Assembly (NCBI RefSeq): GCF_014243445.1
Contig: NZ_JACLQD010000001.1
Span: 744,001 to 808,000, forward strand
Reading direction: 5' to 3'
From: Paragemmobacter straminiformis
Lineage (GTDB): Bacteria; Pseudomonadota; Alphaproteobacteria; Rhodobacterales; Rhodobacteraceae
Length of the DNA: 64,000 nt
The notes below the pieces were generated by a model, which was not told the origin of the DNA, did no database searches, and saw only the letters and a program-made list of their open reading frames with translations. Positions 24,952 through 33,652 of this stretch are shown here, in pieces. The translations under genes were made by a program, and so were the position numbers. The number at the start of each line of letters is the position of its first letter. The first letter of the stretch is position 1.

Positions 24952-25908
24952 ATGGACTCCAGCATTTTCACCGGCACGATCCCTGCGCTGATGACGCCCT
25001 GCAAGGCAGACCGCACCCCCGATTTCGACCGGCTGGTCGAAAAGGCCAAGGAACTCGTCGCACTCGGCATGTCGGCGGTGGTCTATTGCGGGTCGATGGG
25101 CGACTGGCCGCTGCTGACGAACGAGTGGCGGATGGAAGGCGTCGAGCGCCTTGTCAAAGCGGGCATCAAGGTCGTCGTGGGCACGGGTGCCGTGAACACC
25201 GCCACCGCCGCCGCACTTGCCGCGCATGCGCAAAAGGTCGGCGCGCATGGCTTGATGGTCATTCCGCGCCTGCTGTCGCGCGGCACGGTCCCCGCCGCGC
25301 AGAAAGCCCATTTCAGGGCGATCCTTGCCGCAGCCCCGAACCTGCCCGCCGTGATCTACAACAGCCCCTACTACGGCTATTCGACCAAAGCGGACCTGTT
25401 CTTCCAGATCCGCGCCGAACACCCGAACCTTGTCGGCTTCAAGGAATTCGGCGGTTTTGCCGACCTGTCCTATGCCGGCGAGGCGATCACCTCGGGGTCG
25501 GATGACATCAAGCTGATGATCGGGGTCGATACGGCCGTCTACCACGGCTATGTCAACTGCAACGCCGATGGCGCGATCACCGGCATCGGCAACGTCCTCC
25601 CGCGCGAGGTGCTGCACCTTACCAAACTGTGCAAGGCTGCCGTCGCAGGCGATGCGACCGCGCGGCGTCTGGCCTTTGAACTCGACAGTGCGATGCAGAT
25701 CCTGTCCGAAGTCGATGCCGGCCCCGACCTTGTGCTGTTCTTCAAGCACATGCTGGTCATCCGTGGCGATGCATCCTTCAAGCTGCATTTCAACGAGACC
25801 GACGCCCTGTCGCCCAGCCAGCAGGGTTTCATCGAGAAGCAGCTGGCGCTCTTTACCGCGTGGTATGCCGACTGGTCGTCGAAACTGGACGCGAAGCACA
25901 GCGCCTGA
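24952..25908 (+). CDS. DHDPS/NAL-family lyase, probable delta1-pyrroline-4-hydroxy-2-carboxylate deaminase
   Basis: A 318-residue class I aldolase-fold enzyme. Schiff-base Lys164 lies in VGFKEFGG, the tyrosine of VIYNSPYYG is at 136, and YCGSMGDWPLL corresponds to the substrate-carboxylate loop region. In hydroxyproline catabolism, this family member converts pyrroline-4-hydroxy-2-carboxylate to 2-ketoglutarate semialdehyde with release of ammonia. Start ATG 24952 has a strong AGGAGG at 24939-24944. The D-hydroxyproline oxidase starts 1 nt after its stop, and the 4-hydroxyproline epimerase follows, giving three consecutive pathway steps. Dihydrodipicolinate synthase itself is unlikely given this context. 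Confidence 0.85.
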   Translation: MDSSIFTGTIPALMTPCKADRTPDFDRLVEKAKELVALGMSAVVYCGSMGDWPLLTNEWRMEGVERLVKAGIKVVVGTGAVNTATAAALAAHAQKVGAHGLMVIPRLLSRGTVPAAQKAHFRAILAAAPNLPAVIYNSPYYGYSTKADLFFQIRAEHPNLVGFKEFGGFADLSYAGEAITSGSDDIKLMIGVDTAVYHGYVNCNADGAITGIGNVLPREVLHLTKLCKAAVAGDATARRLAFELDSAMQILSEVDAGPDLVLFFKHMLVIRGDASFKLHFNETDALSPSQQGFIEKQLALFTAWYADWSSKLDAKHSA

Positions 25909-25909
25909 C

Positions 25910-27148
25910 ATGACCGCCGAAGTCGTCGTCATCGGCGCGGGGGTGGTGGGTCTTTCCGCCGCCCTCGCCCTGCAATCGCGCGGGTTTGCGGTCACCGTGA
26001 TCGACCGCACAGGCCCCGCTGCGGGTGCATCGGCGGGCAATGCCGGTGCCTTCGCCTTTACCGACATCCTGCCCCTCGCCTCGCCGGGGATCCTGCGCAA
26101 GGCGCCGCGCTGGCTGCTTGACCCGCTCGGCCCGCTGAGCGTGCCGCCAGCCTATGCGTTGCAGATCGCGCCGTGGATGTTCCGTTTCTGGCGCGCCTGT
26201 TCGCCCCGCGCGGTCGCGGCATCGACACGCGCGCAGACCGCGCTGATGGACCTGTCCAAGGCGGAACTCGAACCCTTCCTTGCCCTGACCGGCACGGCGG
26301 AGATGCTGGCCAAACGCGGCAACCTTCAGGTCTACGAGGGCGAGGCTGAATTCCGCGCCTCGCTTCCGGGCTGGCAGGCGCGGCAGGATCACGGCATCGA
26401 ATTCCACCACATGAACGCCGCCGAAATGGCCGCCGTGCAGCCCGGCCTGTCGCCGCGCTTCACCCACGGCACATTCACCCCCGGCTGGTATTCCATCGCC
26501 GACCCCAAGCTTTACACCGAAGCCCTTGCCGACCGGTTCCGCGCCAATGGCGGCAGGCTGCGCATCGCAGAGGTGACAGCCGTCAGCCCCGCACAGGACG
26601 GCGCGACCCTGTCCTTTGCCGATGGCGCGACGTTGCGGGCGGGCAAGGTGGTCGTCGCCGCCGGAGCCTTCTCGCACCGCATCGCCCGCAGTCTGGGCGA
26701 GGCGATCCCGCTGGAAACCGAACGCGGCTACAACACCACGCTGCCCGCGCGGGCCTTCGACCTGCGGATGCAGGTGACCTTCGGCGGCCACGGTTTCGTC
26801 ATCTCGCGCCTGTCCACCGGCATCCGCGTCGGCGGTGCGGTCGAACTCGGCGGTCTGTCGCTGCCGCCCAATTACAAACGCTCGGAGGCCATGCTGAAGA
26901 AGGCGCAAGCCTTCCTGCCGGGGCTGGATGCGACGGGCGGCGTGCAGTGGATGGGCTTCCGCCCCTCGTTGCCGGACAGCCTGCCCGCCATCGGCCACGC
27001 GCGGGCGACACCGCATGTCGTCTATGCCTTCGGCCACGGCCATCTGGGCCTGACGCAAAGCGCGGGCACCGCCCGCCTTGTGGCCGATCTGGTCACGGGG
27101 GTCCGCCCCGCCATCGACCTTGCCCCCTTCAGCCCGCAACGTTTCTAA
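25910..27148 (+). CDS. FAD-dependent D-hydroxyproline oxidase/dehydrogenase (DadA-like)
   Basis: A 412-residue flavoprotein. The N-terminal FAD-binding motif VVVIGAGVVGLSAALALQSRG is complete, followed by GASAGNAGAFA, typical of DadA-like D-amino-acid dehydrogenases; later FAD contacts are VVVAAGAFSHRIA and VVYAFGHGHLGLTQSAGTA. The true start is ATG 25910, one base after the deaminase stop; the reading frame extends upstream antiparallel to nothing useful and is not coding there. The reaction is oxidation of cis-4-hydroxy-D-proline, made by the epimerase at 27159-28160, to pyrroline-4-hydroxy-2-carboxylate, which the upstream deaminase consumes. Electrons probably go to the respiratory chain. 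Confidence 0.85.
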   Translation: MTAEVVVIGAGVVGLSAALALQSRGFAVTVIDRTGPAAGASAGNAGAFAFTDILPLASPGILRKAPRWLLDPLGPLSVPPAYALQIAPWMFRFWRACSPRAVAASTRAQTALMDLSKAELEPFLALTGTAEMLAKRGNLQVYEGEAEFRASLPGWQARQDHGIEFHHMNAAEMAAVQPGLSPRFTHGTFTPGWYSIADPKLYTEALADRFRANGGRLRIAEVTAVSPAQDGATLSFADGATLRAGKVVVAAGAFSHRIARSLGEAIPLETERGYNTTLPARAFDLRMQVTFGGHGFVISRLSTGIRVGGAVELGGLSLPPNYKRSEAMLKKAQAFLPGLDATGGVQWMGFRPSLPDSLPAIGHARATPHVVYAFGHGHLGLTQSAGTARLVADLVTGVRPAIDLAPFSPQRF

Positions 27149-27158
27149 GGTTCGCACA

Positions 27159-28160
27159 ATGGCCGTTCATACCTTTTCCTGCATCGATGGTCACACCTGC
27201 GGCAACCCCGTGCGCCTTGTCTCGGGGGGTGGCCCGCGCCTCGAGGGGGCCAACATGCTGGAACGCCGCGCCCATTTCCTGCGCGAGTTCGACTGGGTCC
27301 GCACGGGCCTGATGTTCGAGCCGCGCGGGCATGACATGATGTCCGGCTCGATCCTCTATCCGCCGACGCGCCCCGATTGCGACGTGGCGGTGCTGTTCAT
27401 CGAAACCTCGGGCTGCCTGCCCATGTGCGGGCATGGCACCATCGGCACCATCACGATGGGCATCGAGAACGGCCTGATCACCCCGCGCGAACCGGGCAAG
27501 CTGTCGATCGACGCGCCTGCGGGCAAGGTCGACATCGCCTACCGCCAAGAGGGCCGCTTCGTCGAGGAAGTGCGCCTGACCAACGTCGCATCATACCTTC
27601 ACGCCGAGGGGCTGACCGCCACGGTCGAAGGTCTGGGCGAGGTCGTGGTCGATGTGGCCTATGGCGGCAATTTCTACGCCATCGTCGAGCCGCAAGCCTG
27701 TTTCGACGACATGGCCAGTTTCACCGCGGGCGAGCTGATCGGCTTCAGCCAGAAACTGCGCGCCGCACTCAACGCCAAATACGAATTCGTCCACCCCGAA
27801 CATCCGGCCATCAACGGGCTGAGCCATATCCAGTGGACAGGCAAGCCCACGGTCGATGGCGCCCATGCCCGCAACGCGGTGTTCTACGGTGACAAGGCGA
27901 TTGACCGGTCGCCCTGCGGCACCGGAACCTCGGCCCGCATGGCCCAGCTTGCAGCCAAGGGCAAACTGGCGGTGGGCGACGAATTCCACCACGAAAGCAT
28001 CATCGGGTCCATCTTCAAGGGCCGTGTCGAGGCCGCCGCCAGCGTGGCGGGCCGCGCGGCCATCATCCCCTCTATCGCGGGATGGGCGCGGATGACGGGC
28101 TACAACACCATTTTCATCGACGACCGCGACCCCTTTGCCAAGGGCTTCGTGGTGCGCTGA
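27159..28160 (+). CDS. 4-hydroxyproline 2-epimerase (proline racemase family)
   Basis: A 333-residue proline-racemase-fold enzyme with both catalytic cysteines: Cys90 in LPMCGHGTIG and Cys253 in DRSPCGTGTSARM. This Cys/Cys pair marks racemases and 4-hydroxyproline epimerases, which convert trans-4-hydroxy-L-proline to cis-4-hydroxy-D-proline. ATG 27159 is preceded by AAGG at 27147-27150; earlier in-frame starts lie inside the oxidase gene. It completes the deaminase-oxidase-epimerase operon. Proline racemase activity is possible but less likely given the neighbours. The final dehydrogenase for 2-ketoglutarate semialdehyde is not in the window. Confidence 0.87.
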   Translation: MAVHTFSCIDGHTCGNPVRLVSGGGPRLEGANMLERRAHFLREFDWVRTGLMFEPRGHDMMSGSILYPPTRPDCDVAVLFIETSGCLPMCGHGTIGTITMGIENGLITPREPGKLSIDAPAGKVDIAYRQEGRFVEEVRLTNVASYLHAEGLTATVEGLGEVVVDVAYGGNFYAIVEPQACFDDMASFTAGELIGFSQKLRAALNAKYEFVHPEHPAINGLSHIQWTGKPTVDGAHARNAVFYGDKAIDRSPCGTGTSARMAQLAAKGKLAVGDEFHHESIIGSIFKGRVEAAASVAGRAAIIPSIAGWARMTGYNTIFIDDRDPFAKGFVVR

Positions 28161-28295
28161 GGGCAGGGGTCCGGCCCTTTCCGGGGCGGGCGTGATCGAA
28201 CACTTGCCCGTCGTGCAAATCCGGCCAAGTCTGGCACGATGTCGGCACCCGTCAGGGACAGCCGGGTCAAACCGCCGATTTGGAACAGGGACTGC

Positions 28296-29237
28296 ATGAC
28301 ACGGGCCAAGACCATCCTTCTGCGCGCCATGTTGGGCTTGACCGTCTCGGCCCCTGCCGCGCGCGCCGACCTGCTGGCTGCGGGGCAAGCGTGGCGCGAG
28401 ATCCCCTTCGAGGTGGTGGATGACAAACCCCTGCTGGCGGCCAAGGTCGGTGACGTGGCGGGGCGGATGATGTTTGACACCGGCACGCCCATGGCGGTGT
28501 TTCTGAACCGCGATGCCCTGCCCTTGCCGGCGGGGACAGTCGCAGGCAGGGGCACCGCCGCCTCGGGGCAGGCGATCGAGGTAAGGCTGCACGAGGCCCC
28601 TGCCCTGCAGATCGGCGGCCAGCCCTTTGCGACGGCCCCGATGGCGCCGAGCGGCAACTTCGGCTTTGTCGAGGGGATGTTCGGCCCCGATTTTCTGGGT
28701 TTCGTCGGCACTCCGGCGGTCGAGGGCGGGGCCTTTGCGCTGGATTACGGGCGCAAGGTGCTGACCGTTCTGCGCAGCGACGGCGCAGGCGCATTGGCCG
28801 TGCCACAGCCCGCGCCTGCCGATGTGGTCGCGCGGCTGACCGTTGCCCTGCGGCGGGGCGAGATGCCCACTTCGGGGGCCTTCATCGGCGATATGCCGGT
28901 GGTGCTGGAGTTCGACACGGGCGACAGCGGCACGCTTTACCTGCGGGCCGAAACCCGCGCGCGGCTTGCGGAAGGGGCGCTTCTGACCGTATCGGGCGAG
29001 GCGGGAACCTTGGCGGAAGTCACCTTCGGCGGCGCGACCTTTGACGGCATCGCGGTTCATCTGGTCGAGGCCGGCGGCCCTGCCGACAAGCGGCCTTGGC
29101 CGGGGTCAGATGCGCTGCGGCTGGGGGCGGGCTTTCTGTCGGACCACCCGAGCCTGTGGAACTTTCCGGCAGGGACCATCACCTTCCTGCGGGCGGGTGC
29201 CGATTTTCTGGCCCCGCGTCAGGCATCGGGCGGCTAG
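28296..29237 (+). CDS. exported aspartyl-protease-like (retropepsin-like) protein
   Basis: A 313-residue protein with a signal peptide (MTRAKTILLRAMLGLTVSAPAARA). Two Asp-Thr-Gly motifs are visible: MMFDTGTPMAVF near residue 65 and VLEFDTGDSGTLYL near 210, each at the start of a half-length beta-rich repeat, so the chain looks like a two-lobed pepsin-type pseudo-dimer built from retropepsin-like halves. ATG 28296 follows AACAGGG. It stands alone after the hydroxyproline operon and is convergent with cytochrome b561. It may be a periplasmic protease or a non-catalytic binding relative; I cannot assign a substrate. Confidence 0.6.
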   Translation: MTRAKTILLRAMLGLTVSAPAARADLLAAGQAWREIPFEVVDDKPLLAAKVGDVAGRMMFDTGTPMAVFLNRDALPLPAGTVAGRGTAASGQAIEVRLHEAPALQIGGQPFATAPMAPSGNFGFVEGMFGPDFLGFVGTPAVEGGAFALDYGRKVLTVLRSDGAGALAVPQPAPADVVARLTVALRRGEMPTSGAFIGDMPVVLEFDTGDSGTLYLRAETRARLAEGALLTVSGEAGTLAEVTFGGATFDGIAVHLVEAGGPADKRPWPGSDALRLGAGFLSDHPSLWNFPAGTITFLRAGADFLAPRQASGG

Positions 29238-29275
29238 GGCCGCAGGCGGTTGGGGTCTGTCAGGCCGTGGCGTGA

Positions 29276-29291
29276 CGGGCCTTTCGGCCCG
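29276..29291. terminator. small hairpin between convergent genes
   Basis: CGGGCC (29276-29281) and GGCCCG (29286-29291) with loop TTTC form a 6-bp stem in the 116-nt gap between the aspartyl-protease-like gene and cytochrome b561. T-rich sequence (CTGTTCTTT) follows on the plus strand. It may terminate both genes weakly; I see no other feature in the gap. Confidence 0.4.
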
Positions 29292-29353
29292 ACACCTGTT
29301 CTTTGCAAAGCGGGGGCTTCAGCGCGATCCGCGTCTGGCGCGCCCCTGTGCCA

Positions 29354-29839
29354 TCACTTTGACCGCAGCATACGGGTCAGCGAGCCATCCTTCAGCACGA
29401 ACTGGTGGAACAGGGCGACCAGCGCATGCAGGCCCGCCAGAACGAGGATGACATTCGCCATGAAGGCGTGCGGCTCGCCCGTGGCGTCCAGTCCGCCGAA
29501 CCATGTGACCGCCCCCAGCGCCGGAACGACCAGCAAAACCAGATAGAGCAGGCGGTGACCCCAGGTCGCGGCAAGCGCGGTCAGGCCCGTTCCGGCCGCT
29601 GCGGGGTGGCCCTGCACCATGCGCAGGCCAAGGCGCAGCACGACCATGACAAGAACGGCGATGCCGACCCAGACATGGACGTTGGGAATGATCCCGAGGG
29701 TCGGTTCCGCGCCGCCTTCTAGGCGGGCGTCGAGGGCATCGCCCATGCCCTCGCTGTAAAGATAGTTGAAGCCGATCAGAGCCGCCGTCAGCCAATGGAG
29801 GCCGATTTGCGCTTTGCTGTAACCATCACGTTTAACCAT
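29354..29839 (-). CDS. cytochrome b561 family protein
   Basis: A 161-residue four-helix membrane cytochrome. Family features: YSKAQIGLHWLTAALIGFNY with the first haem His, IPNVHVWVGIAVLVMVVLRL with the second, ATWGHRLLYLVLLVVPALG, and AGLHALVALFHQFVLKDGS at the C-terminus. These histidines coordinate two b haems; the protein oxidises ubiquinol, often passing electrons to superoxide or oxygen. The gene follows the histidine kinase gene (29879-31354) on the same strand, 39 nt downstream, and may be part of that operon and under its control. Confidence 0.88.
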   Translation of the reverse strand: MVKRDGYSKAQIGLHWLTAALIGFNYLYSEGMGDALDARLEGGAEPTLGIIPNVHVWVGIAVLVMVVLRLGLRMVQGHPAAAGTGLTALAATWGHRLLYLVLLVVPALGAVTWFGGLDATGEPHAFMANVILVLAGLHALVALFHQFVLKDGSLTRMLRSK

Positions 29840-29878
29840 AGTGCCTGTATCCTCGTCCTTGTGGCGACGTGTTCGCCG

Positions 29879-31354
29879 TTACTTGGTTTGATCTGTTGCT
29901 GCGCCGGGGGGTGCGGGTGGCCGGAACCACGCCGCCGGGCCGGCGTCATCTGCTTCTTCCGCCATGCGATGCCCGTCCGCAGGCGGAAAGAGCAGCGACG
30001 CGGTCAGTCCGGGTGTGTTGTCGGCCAGTTCGAAGGCCGCGCCGTGCAGTTTCGCAATCGACGCGACAAGGCTCAGCCCGAGGCCGGTTCCCGCCACGGA
30101 CCGGCTGGCGTCGAGCCTGACGAAACGGTCAAGCACGCGCGCTCGGTCGGGGGCGGGAATGCCGGGGCCGTCATCGCTGACGGTCAGGACAGGACCGGCC
30201 CCGTCAGGGCGGACCGCAACCGTGATCCGCGCAGGGGCGGGACAGTGGCGCAGGGCGTTGTCGACCAGATTGACGACGGCTTGCGCAAGAAGCCCTGCGT
30301 CGCCCTGCACCAGGGCGGGGCCTGCCGCCGGATCGAGCGAGAGGACATGCCCCGCCTCGGCGGCGGTGGGTTCCAGCAGGTCATGGACGTCGCGCGCGAT
30401 GGCGGCCAGATCGACGGTCACCGCTTGCAGGGTGACCGTTCCCGATTGCAGCCGCGCCAGCCGCAGGATGGCATCGAAGGTCGCGGAAATCGCGTCGATG
30501 TCTTGCAGCGCCGATCCGATCTCGTGCCGGGCTTCGTCCGGCAGGTCGGCAGACAGGGCCTGGGGTTCCAGCCGCATCCGCAGGCGCTGGAGCGGCGCGC
30601 GCAGGTCATGGGCCACATCGGTCGAGACTTGCCTTATCGCGTGGATGCCCGCCTCGAGCCGGTCGAGCATCCGGTCCACGCGGCGCGACAGGTCGGCGAT
30701 GTCGTCGGTGCCGCTGTCGCCGATCCGTCTTTGCAGCGCCCCTTGGCCGATGGCATCGAGCACCGTCTCCATTCCGGTGATCCGCGCCTCGTTCCGGCGG
30801 GCGATGACATAGGCCAGACCCAGCGACAGCAGCAGCGAGGCCACGATTGCCAAGGCCGTCGCGCGCAGCAGGATGTCGGTGCTTTCGGTCACCCAGGCCG
30901 TGTCGCGCGCGACGATGACCCAGCCGATGCGGGTCTGCACGCCATAGGCGGAATAGGCATCCGGTCCGGCCGCCTGCCCTGCCCCGCTGACGGACAGGAA
31001 ATCGCGACCGGGGACAAGGTCGCGCGCGCCGGTGAAAGGGGTGGCAAAGCGGGCCGCAAGGCGCAGCGTTCCCGTCGTCTGCCCTGTCATGGCATCGACA
31101 TAGGCAAACAGCGTCGAGGCGTCGCCCACCGCCCTGACCTGGGCGGCGATCTGTTCCTCGAGATCGGTCCTGTCGCCCGCATCCGCGATGCGGGCAAGTC
31201 CTTCGGCCGAGGTGCGGACATCACGGGCCAGACGGTGCGACAGTTCCTGCGAGATCACGAAATAGGACAGCCCGCCCGCCGCAAGGGTTCCCAGCGCGAA
31301 AACGACAGAAAGCGCGAGGGCAAAGCGCATCGACCATGACGGTTGGCGCATCAT
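29879..31354 (-). CDS. sensor histidine kinase (OmpR-partner type)
   Basis: A 491-residue membrane kinase. TM1 at about 10-32 (FALALSVVFALGTLAAGGLSY) and TM2 at about 165-187 (LRATALAIVASLLLSLGLAYV) enclose a periplasmic domain of about 130 residues; then HAMP, DHp with STDVAHDLRAPLQRL, and an ATPase domain with NLVDNALRHC, DDGPGIPA and GTGLGLSLVASIA. The ATG at 31354 overlaps the stop of the response regulator gene (ATGA), so the pair is coupled. The cytochrome b561 gene follows. The divergent neighbours (32222, 32851) and cytochrome b561 are likely targets. The signal cannot be read from the sequence; the overall layout resembles metal or redox sensing kinases. Confidence 0.87.
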   Translation of the reverse strand: MMRQPSWSMRFALALSVVFALGTLAAGGLSYFVISQELSHRLARDVRTSAEGLARIADAGDRTDLEEQIAAQVRAVGDASTLFAYVDAMTGQTTGTLRLAARFATPFTGARDLVPGRDFLSVSGAGQAAGPDAYSAYGVQTRIGWVIVARDTAWVTESTDILLRATALAIVASLLLSLGLAYVIARRNEARITGMETVLDAIGQGALQRRIGDSGTDDIADLSRRVDRMLDRLEAGIHAIRQVSTDVAHDLRAPLQRLRMRLEPQALSADLPDEARHEIGSALQDIDAISATFDAILRLARLQSGTVTLQAVTVDLAAIARDVHDLLEPTAAEAGHVLSLDPAAGPALVQGDAGLLAQAVVNLVDNALRHCPAPARITVAVRPDGAGPVLTVSDDGPGIPAPDRARVLDRFVRLDASRSVAGTGLGLSLVASIAKLHGAAFELADNTPGLTASLLFPPADGHRMAEEADDAGPAAWFRPPAPPGAATDQTK

Positions 31355-32022
31355 GGCTGCAACACATAGCCCACGCCGTGCAGCGTGGTCAGGTAGGGTT
31401 TTGCAAAGGGTCGGTCGATCTTGTTCCTGAGCCGGCTGATATGGGTTTCGACGACGCTGGTCTTGGGGTCGAAATGCAGGCCCCAGACGGATTCGAGCAG
31501 CACAGTCCGCGTCTGCACGCGGCCCTGACGCTCCATGAAATGGCGCAGCAGCAGGTATTCGCGGGGTTGCAGGTCGATCCATTGCCCGTCACGCCGCGCG
31601 CGGCGGCTGGCGATGTCGAGAACCAGATCGCCCGCGACGAGTTCCAGAACCTCGGCCTGCAGGGCGGGGCGGCGGCGCAGCGTGTCGATGCGGGCGAGAA
31701 GTTCGACGAAGGCGAAGGGTTTGACCATGTAGTCATCCGCCCCCGCGCGAAGGCCGGTCACGCGGTCGTCGATGCTGCCCATCGCGGTGAGAAGGATCAC
31801 GGGGGCCGTCACCCGTGCCGCCCGCAGCGCTTGCAGCACCGAAAGACCGTCGAGGCCCGGCAGCATCCGGTCGAGGATGACCATGTCATAGCCGCCCGCC
31901 ATCGCCTGCGAGAGCGCGTCGCGGCCGTCGGCCAGATGGTCGACCACATGGCCTTCGGCAAGAAGGGATTTGACCACGTAGCGCGCCGCCTCGGCATCGT
32001 CTTCGGCATAAAGCAGTTTCAT
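31351..32022 (-). CDS. OmpR/PhoB-family response regulator
   Basis: A 223-residue regulator: receiver with YAEDDAEAARY, phospho-acceptor in MVILDRMLPGLDG and MVKPFAFVEL, then a winged helix (LQPREYLLLRHFMERQGRV, TSVVETHISRLRNKIDR, LHGVGYVLQP). ATG 32022 is chosen because the frame upstream to 32289 has no receiver features and would invade the divergent gene. It overlaps the kinase start by 4 nt. The 199-bp divergent region upstream (32023-32221) probably carries its own and its target promoters; I see no clear repeat there. Confidence 0.87.
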   Translation of the reverse strand: MKLLYAEDDAEAARYVVKSLLAEGHVVDHLADGRDALSQAMAGGYDMVILDRMLPGLDGLSVLQALRAARVTAPVILLTAMGSIDDRVTGLRAGADDYMVKPFAFVELLARIDTLRRRPALQAEVLELVAGDLVLDIASRRARRDGQWIDLQPREYLLLRHFMERQGRVQTRTVLLESVWGLHFDPKTSVVETHISRLRNKIDRPFAKPYLTTLHGVGYVLQP

Positions 32023-32221
32023 CGCGGCCACGTCCTGCGCCCGAACCCGTATGCGGCCCGGTTCACGCGTCTTATCCGAAGTCGCGGCGCAAGCGAAGGT
32101 GCAAGCGACCGCGCGGACCTTACGGATTTGTAAGATTGCGGTCAGGGCTTTCGCGAAACCTGCGGGCATAGGGATCACCAGCGTCGCGACGCCCGTGGCG
32201 CTGGAAGAGGCGAAACCGAAC

Positions 32222-32854
32222 ATGGCCCCAGTCCTGCGCAACCTGCTTTTGTCGGTGGTGCTGATCGCCGTTCCGGCAGGGGGCTTCACCCTTGTCGAGA
32301 CGGTTTTCCTTGCTCCGGCGCAAAGCCCCGTCGCGCTGTCGGCGCTGGGCGACCTGTCGGCCTATGCCGCCATCGTGGCCGATACGCAGAAGATCGCGGC
32401 AACGGCGGATTTCGCCGCAGCGGAACGGCGCATCAGCGATCTTGAAACCCTGTGGGACAGGAACGAGCCCGCCCTGCGCCCTGCCGATCCCGCCGCTTGG
32501 GCCAGCATCGACGATGCGGCGGATGCGGCCTTTGCGGCGCTGCGGACCGATAGGCCCGACGCGGCAAAGGTGCAGACCGCGCTCGGGGCGCTGCTATCGG
32601 CCTTGGCGGCACCCGTTGCCGCCGCAGCCAGCCAGCCGGTCCAGCTTGTCGCGGGGATCGCCGTGACCGACGACACCGGACATGCCCTGCCCTGCGAAGA
32701 GCTGATCGGCACGTTGCGCGACAGGCTTGCCGGCAAGACCCCGCCCGCTGCGGTGGCCGATTTGCAGGCCAAGGCGCTGGAACGCTGCAACGCCGATGAC
32801 GATACGCGCGCCAACGTCTTTTCGGCGCAGGCGCTGGCCATGGTGAAGGAATGA
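32222..32854 (+). CDS. exported/membrane-anchored protein of unknown function
   Basis: A 210-residue protein I do not recognise. The N-terminus (LRNLLLSVVLIAVPAGGFTLV) is a signal peptide or anchor; the rest is helical and alanine-rich (AATADFAAAERRISDLETLWDRNEPAL), with a cysteine pair in ALPCEELIG and LERCNADDD. Its stop overlaps the start of the COG4705 gene (ATGA at 32851-32854), so the two act together. It is divergent from a two-component system. ATG 32222 is chosen because earlier starts lack a signal-like N-terminus. It may be a periplasmic partner of the COG4705 membrane protein. Confidence 0.6.
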   Translation: MAPVLRNLLLSVVLIAVPAGGFTLVETVFLAPAQSPVALSALGDLSAYAAIVADTQKIAATADFAAAERRISDLETLWDRNEPALRPADPAAWASIDDAADAAFAALRTDRPDAAKVQTALGALLSALAAPVAAAASQPVQLVAGIAVTDDTGHALPCEELIGTLRDRLAGKTPPAAVADLQAKALERCNADDDTRANVFSAQALAMVKE

Positions 32855-33621
32855 AACCGATGACCGATGCACCCGACGGCCTTGCGCCCGTCAACCGCGT
32901 TCCCGAAGTGACCGCCGGTTTCTGGCTGATCAAGCTGACCGCCGTGACGATGGGCGAGACGGCCGCCGATTTCCTTGCCGTCAACCTCGGTCTCGGGCTG
33001 GCGGCGACGACCGTTCTGATGACGGCGGTTCTGGTGGCCGCGATCCTGTGGCAGTTCCGCCAGCGCCGGTATGTTCCGGCAAGCTACTGGACATCGGTCG
33101 TGCTGATCTCGGTGGTGGGCACGCTGGTCACCGACAACATGACCGATGCGCTGGGCGTGCCGCTTCTCAGCTCGACCATCGGGTTCACGCTGCTGCTTGG
33201 GCTGACCTTTGCGGTCTGGTGGCTGGTCGAACGGTCCCTGTCGATCCACGCGGTCTTTACCCTGCGGCGCGAGGTGTTCTACTGGCTGGCGATCCTGTTC
33301 ACCTTTGCGCTGGGCACGGCGTTCGGCGACCTGATTTCCGAGGCCTTCGGGGTCGGCTTTGCCGCAACGGGCGTGCTGTTCGGGCTGGTCATCGCATCGC
33401 TGGCCACGGGATATTTCGCGCTCGGCCTCGACGGCATCTGGGCCTTCTGGCTGTGCTATATCTTCACCCGCCCGCTTGGCGCGTCTTTCGGTGACCTTCT
33501 GGCGCAGCCTGCCGACTATGGCGGGCTTGGCCTTGGCACCGTGGTAACCAGTCTGGCATTCCTTGCGATCATCGCAGGCACGGTCGGCACGATGACCCTG
33601 CGGCGGCGCATCCGCGCCTGA
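32851..33621 (+). CDS. COG4705-type multi-helix membrane protein
   Basis: A 256-residue inner-membrane protein with about eight helices. Four similar polar motifs occur at helix starts: TMGETAADF, VTDNMTDALG, FGDLISEAFG and FGDLLAQPADYG, suggesting an internal repeat with conserved acidic residues in the membrane, as expected for a cation carrier. I recognise it as the uncharacterised COG4705 family; no reaction is established to my knowledge. Its start overlaps the stop of the upstream exported protein by 4 nt. Divergent from a two-component pair, whose likely target it is; such genes are often found next to OmpR-type regulators. Confidence 0.75.
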   Translation: MKPMTDAPDGLAPVNRVPEVTAGFWLIKLTAVTMGETAADFLAVNLGLGLAATTVLMTAVLVAAILWQFRQRRYVPASYWTSVVLISVVGTLVTDNMTDALGVPLLSSTIGFTLLLGLTFAVWWLVERSLSIHAVFTLRREVFYWLAILFTFALGTAFGDLISEAFGVGFAATGVLFGLVIASLATGYFALGLDGIWAFWLCYIFTRPLGASFGDLLAQPADYGGLGLGTVVTSLAFLAIIAGTVGTMTLRRRIRA

Positions 33622-33652
33622 CCCTGCGGCAGGGACAGGCGCGCAGGATCGG

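Noticed and set aside
32051-32221. Upstream start for the unknown exported protein
   Set aside because: It would remove the signal peptide from the N-terminus and lies over the regulator promoter.
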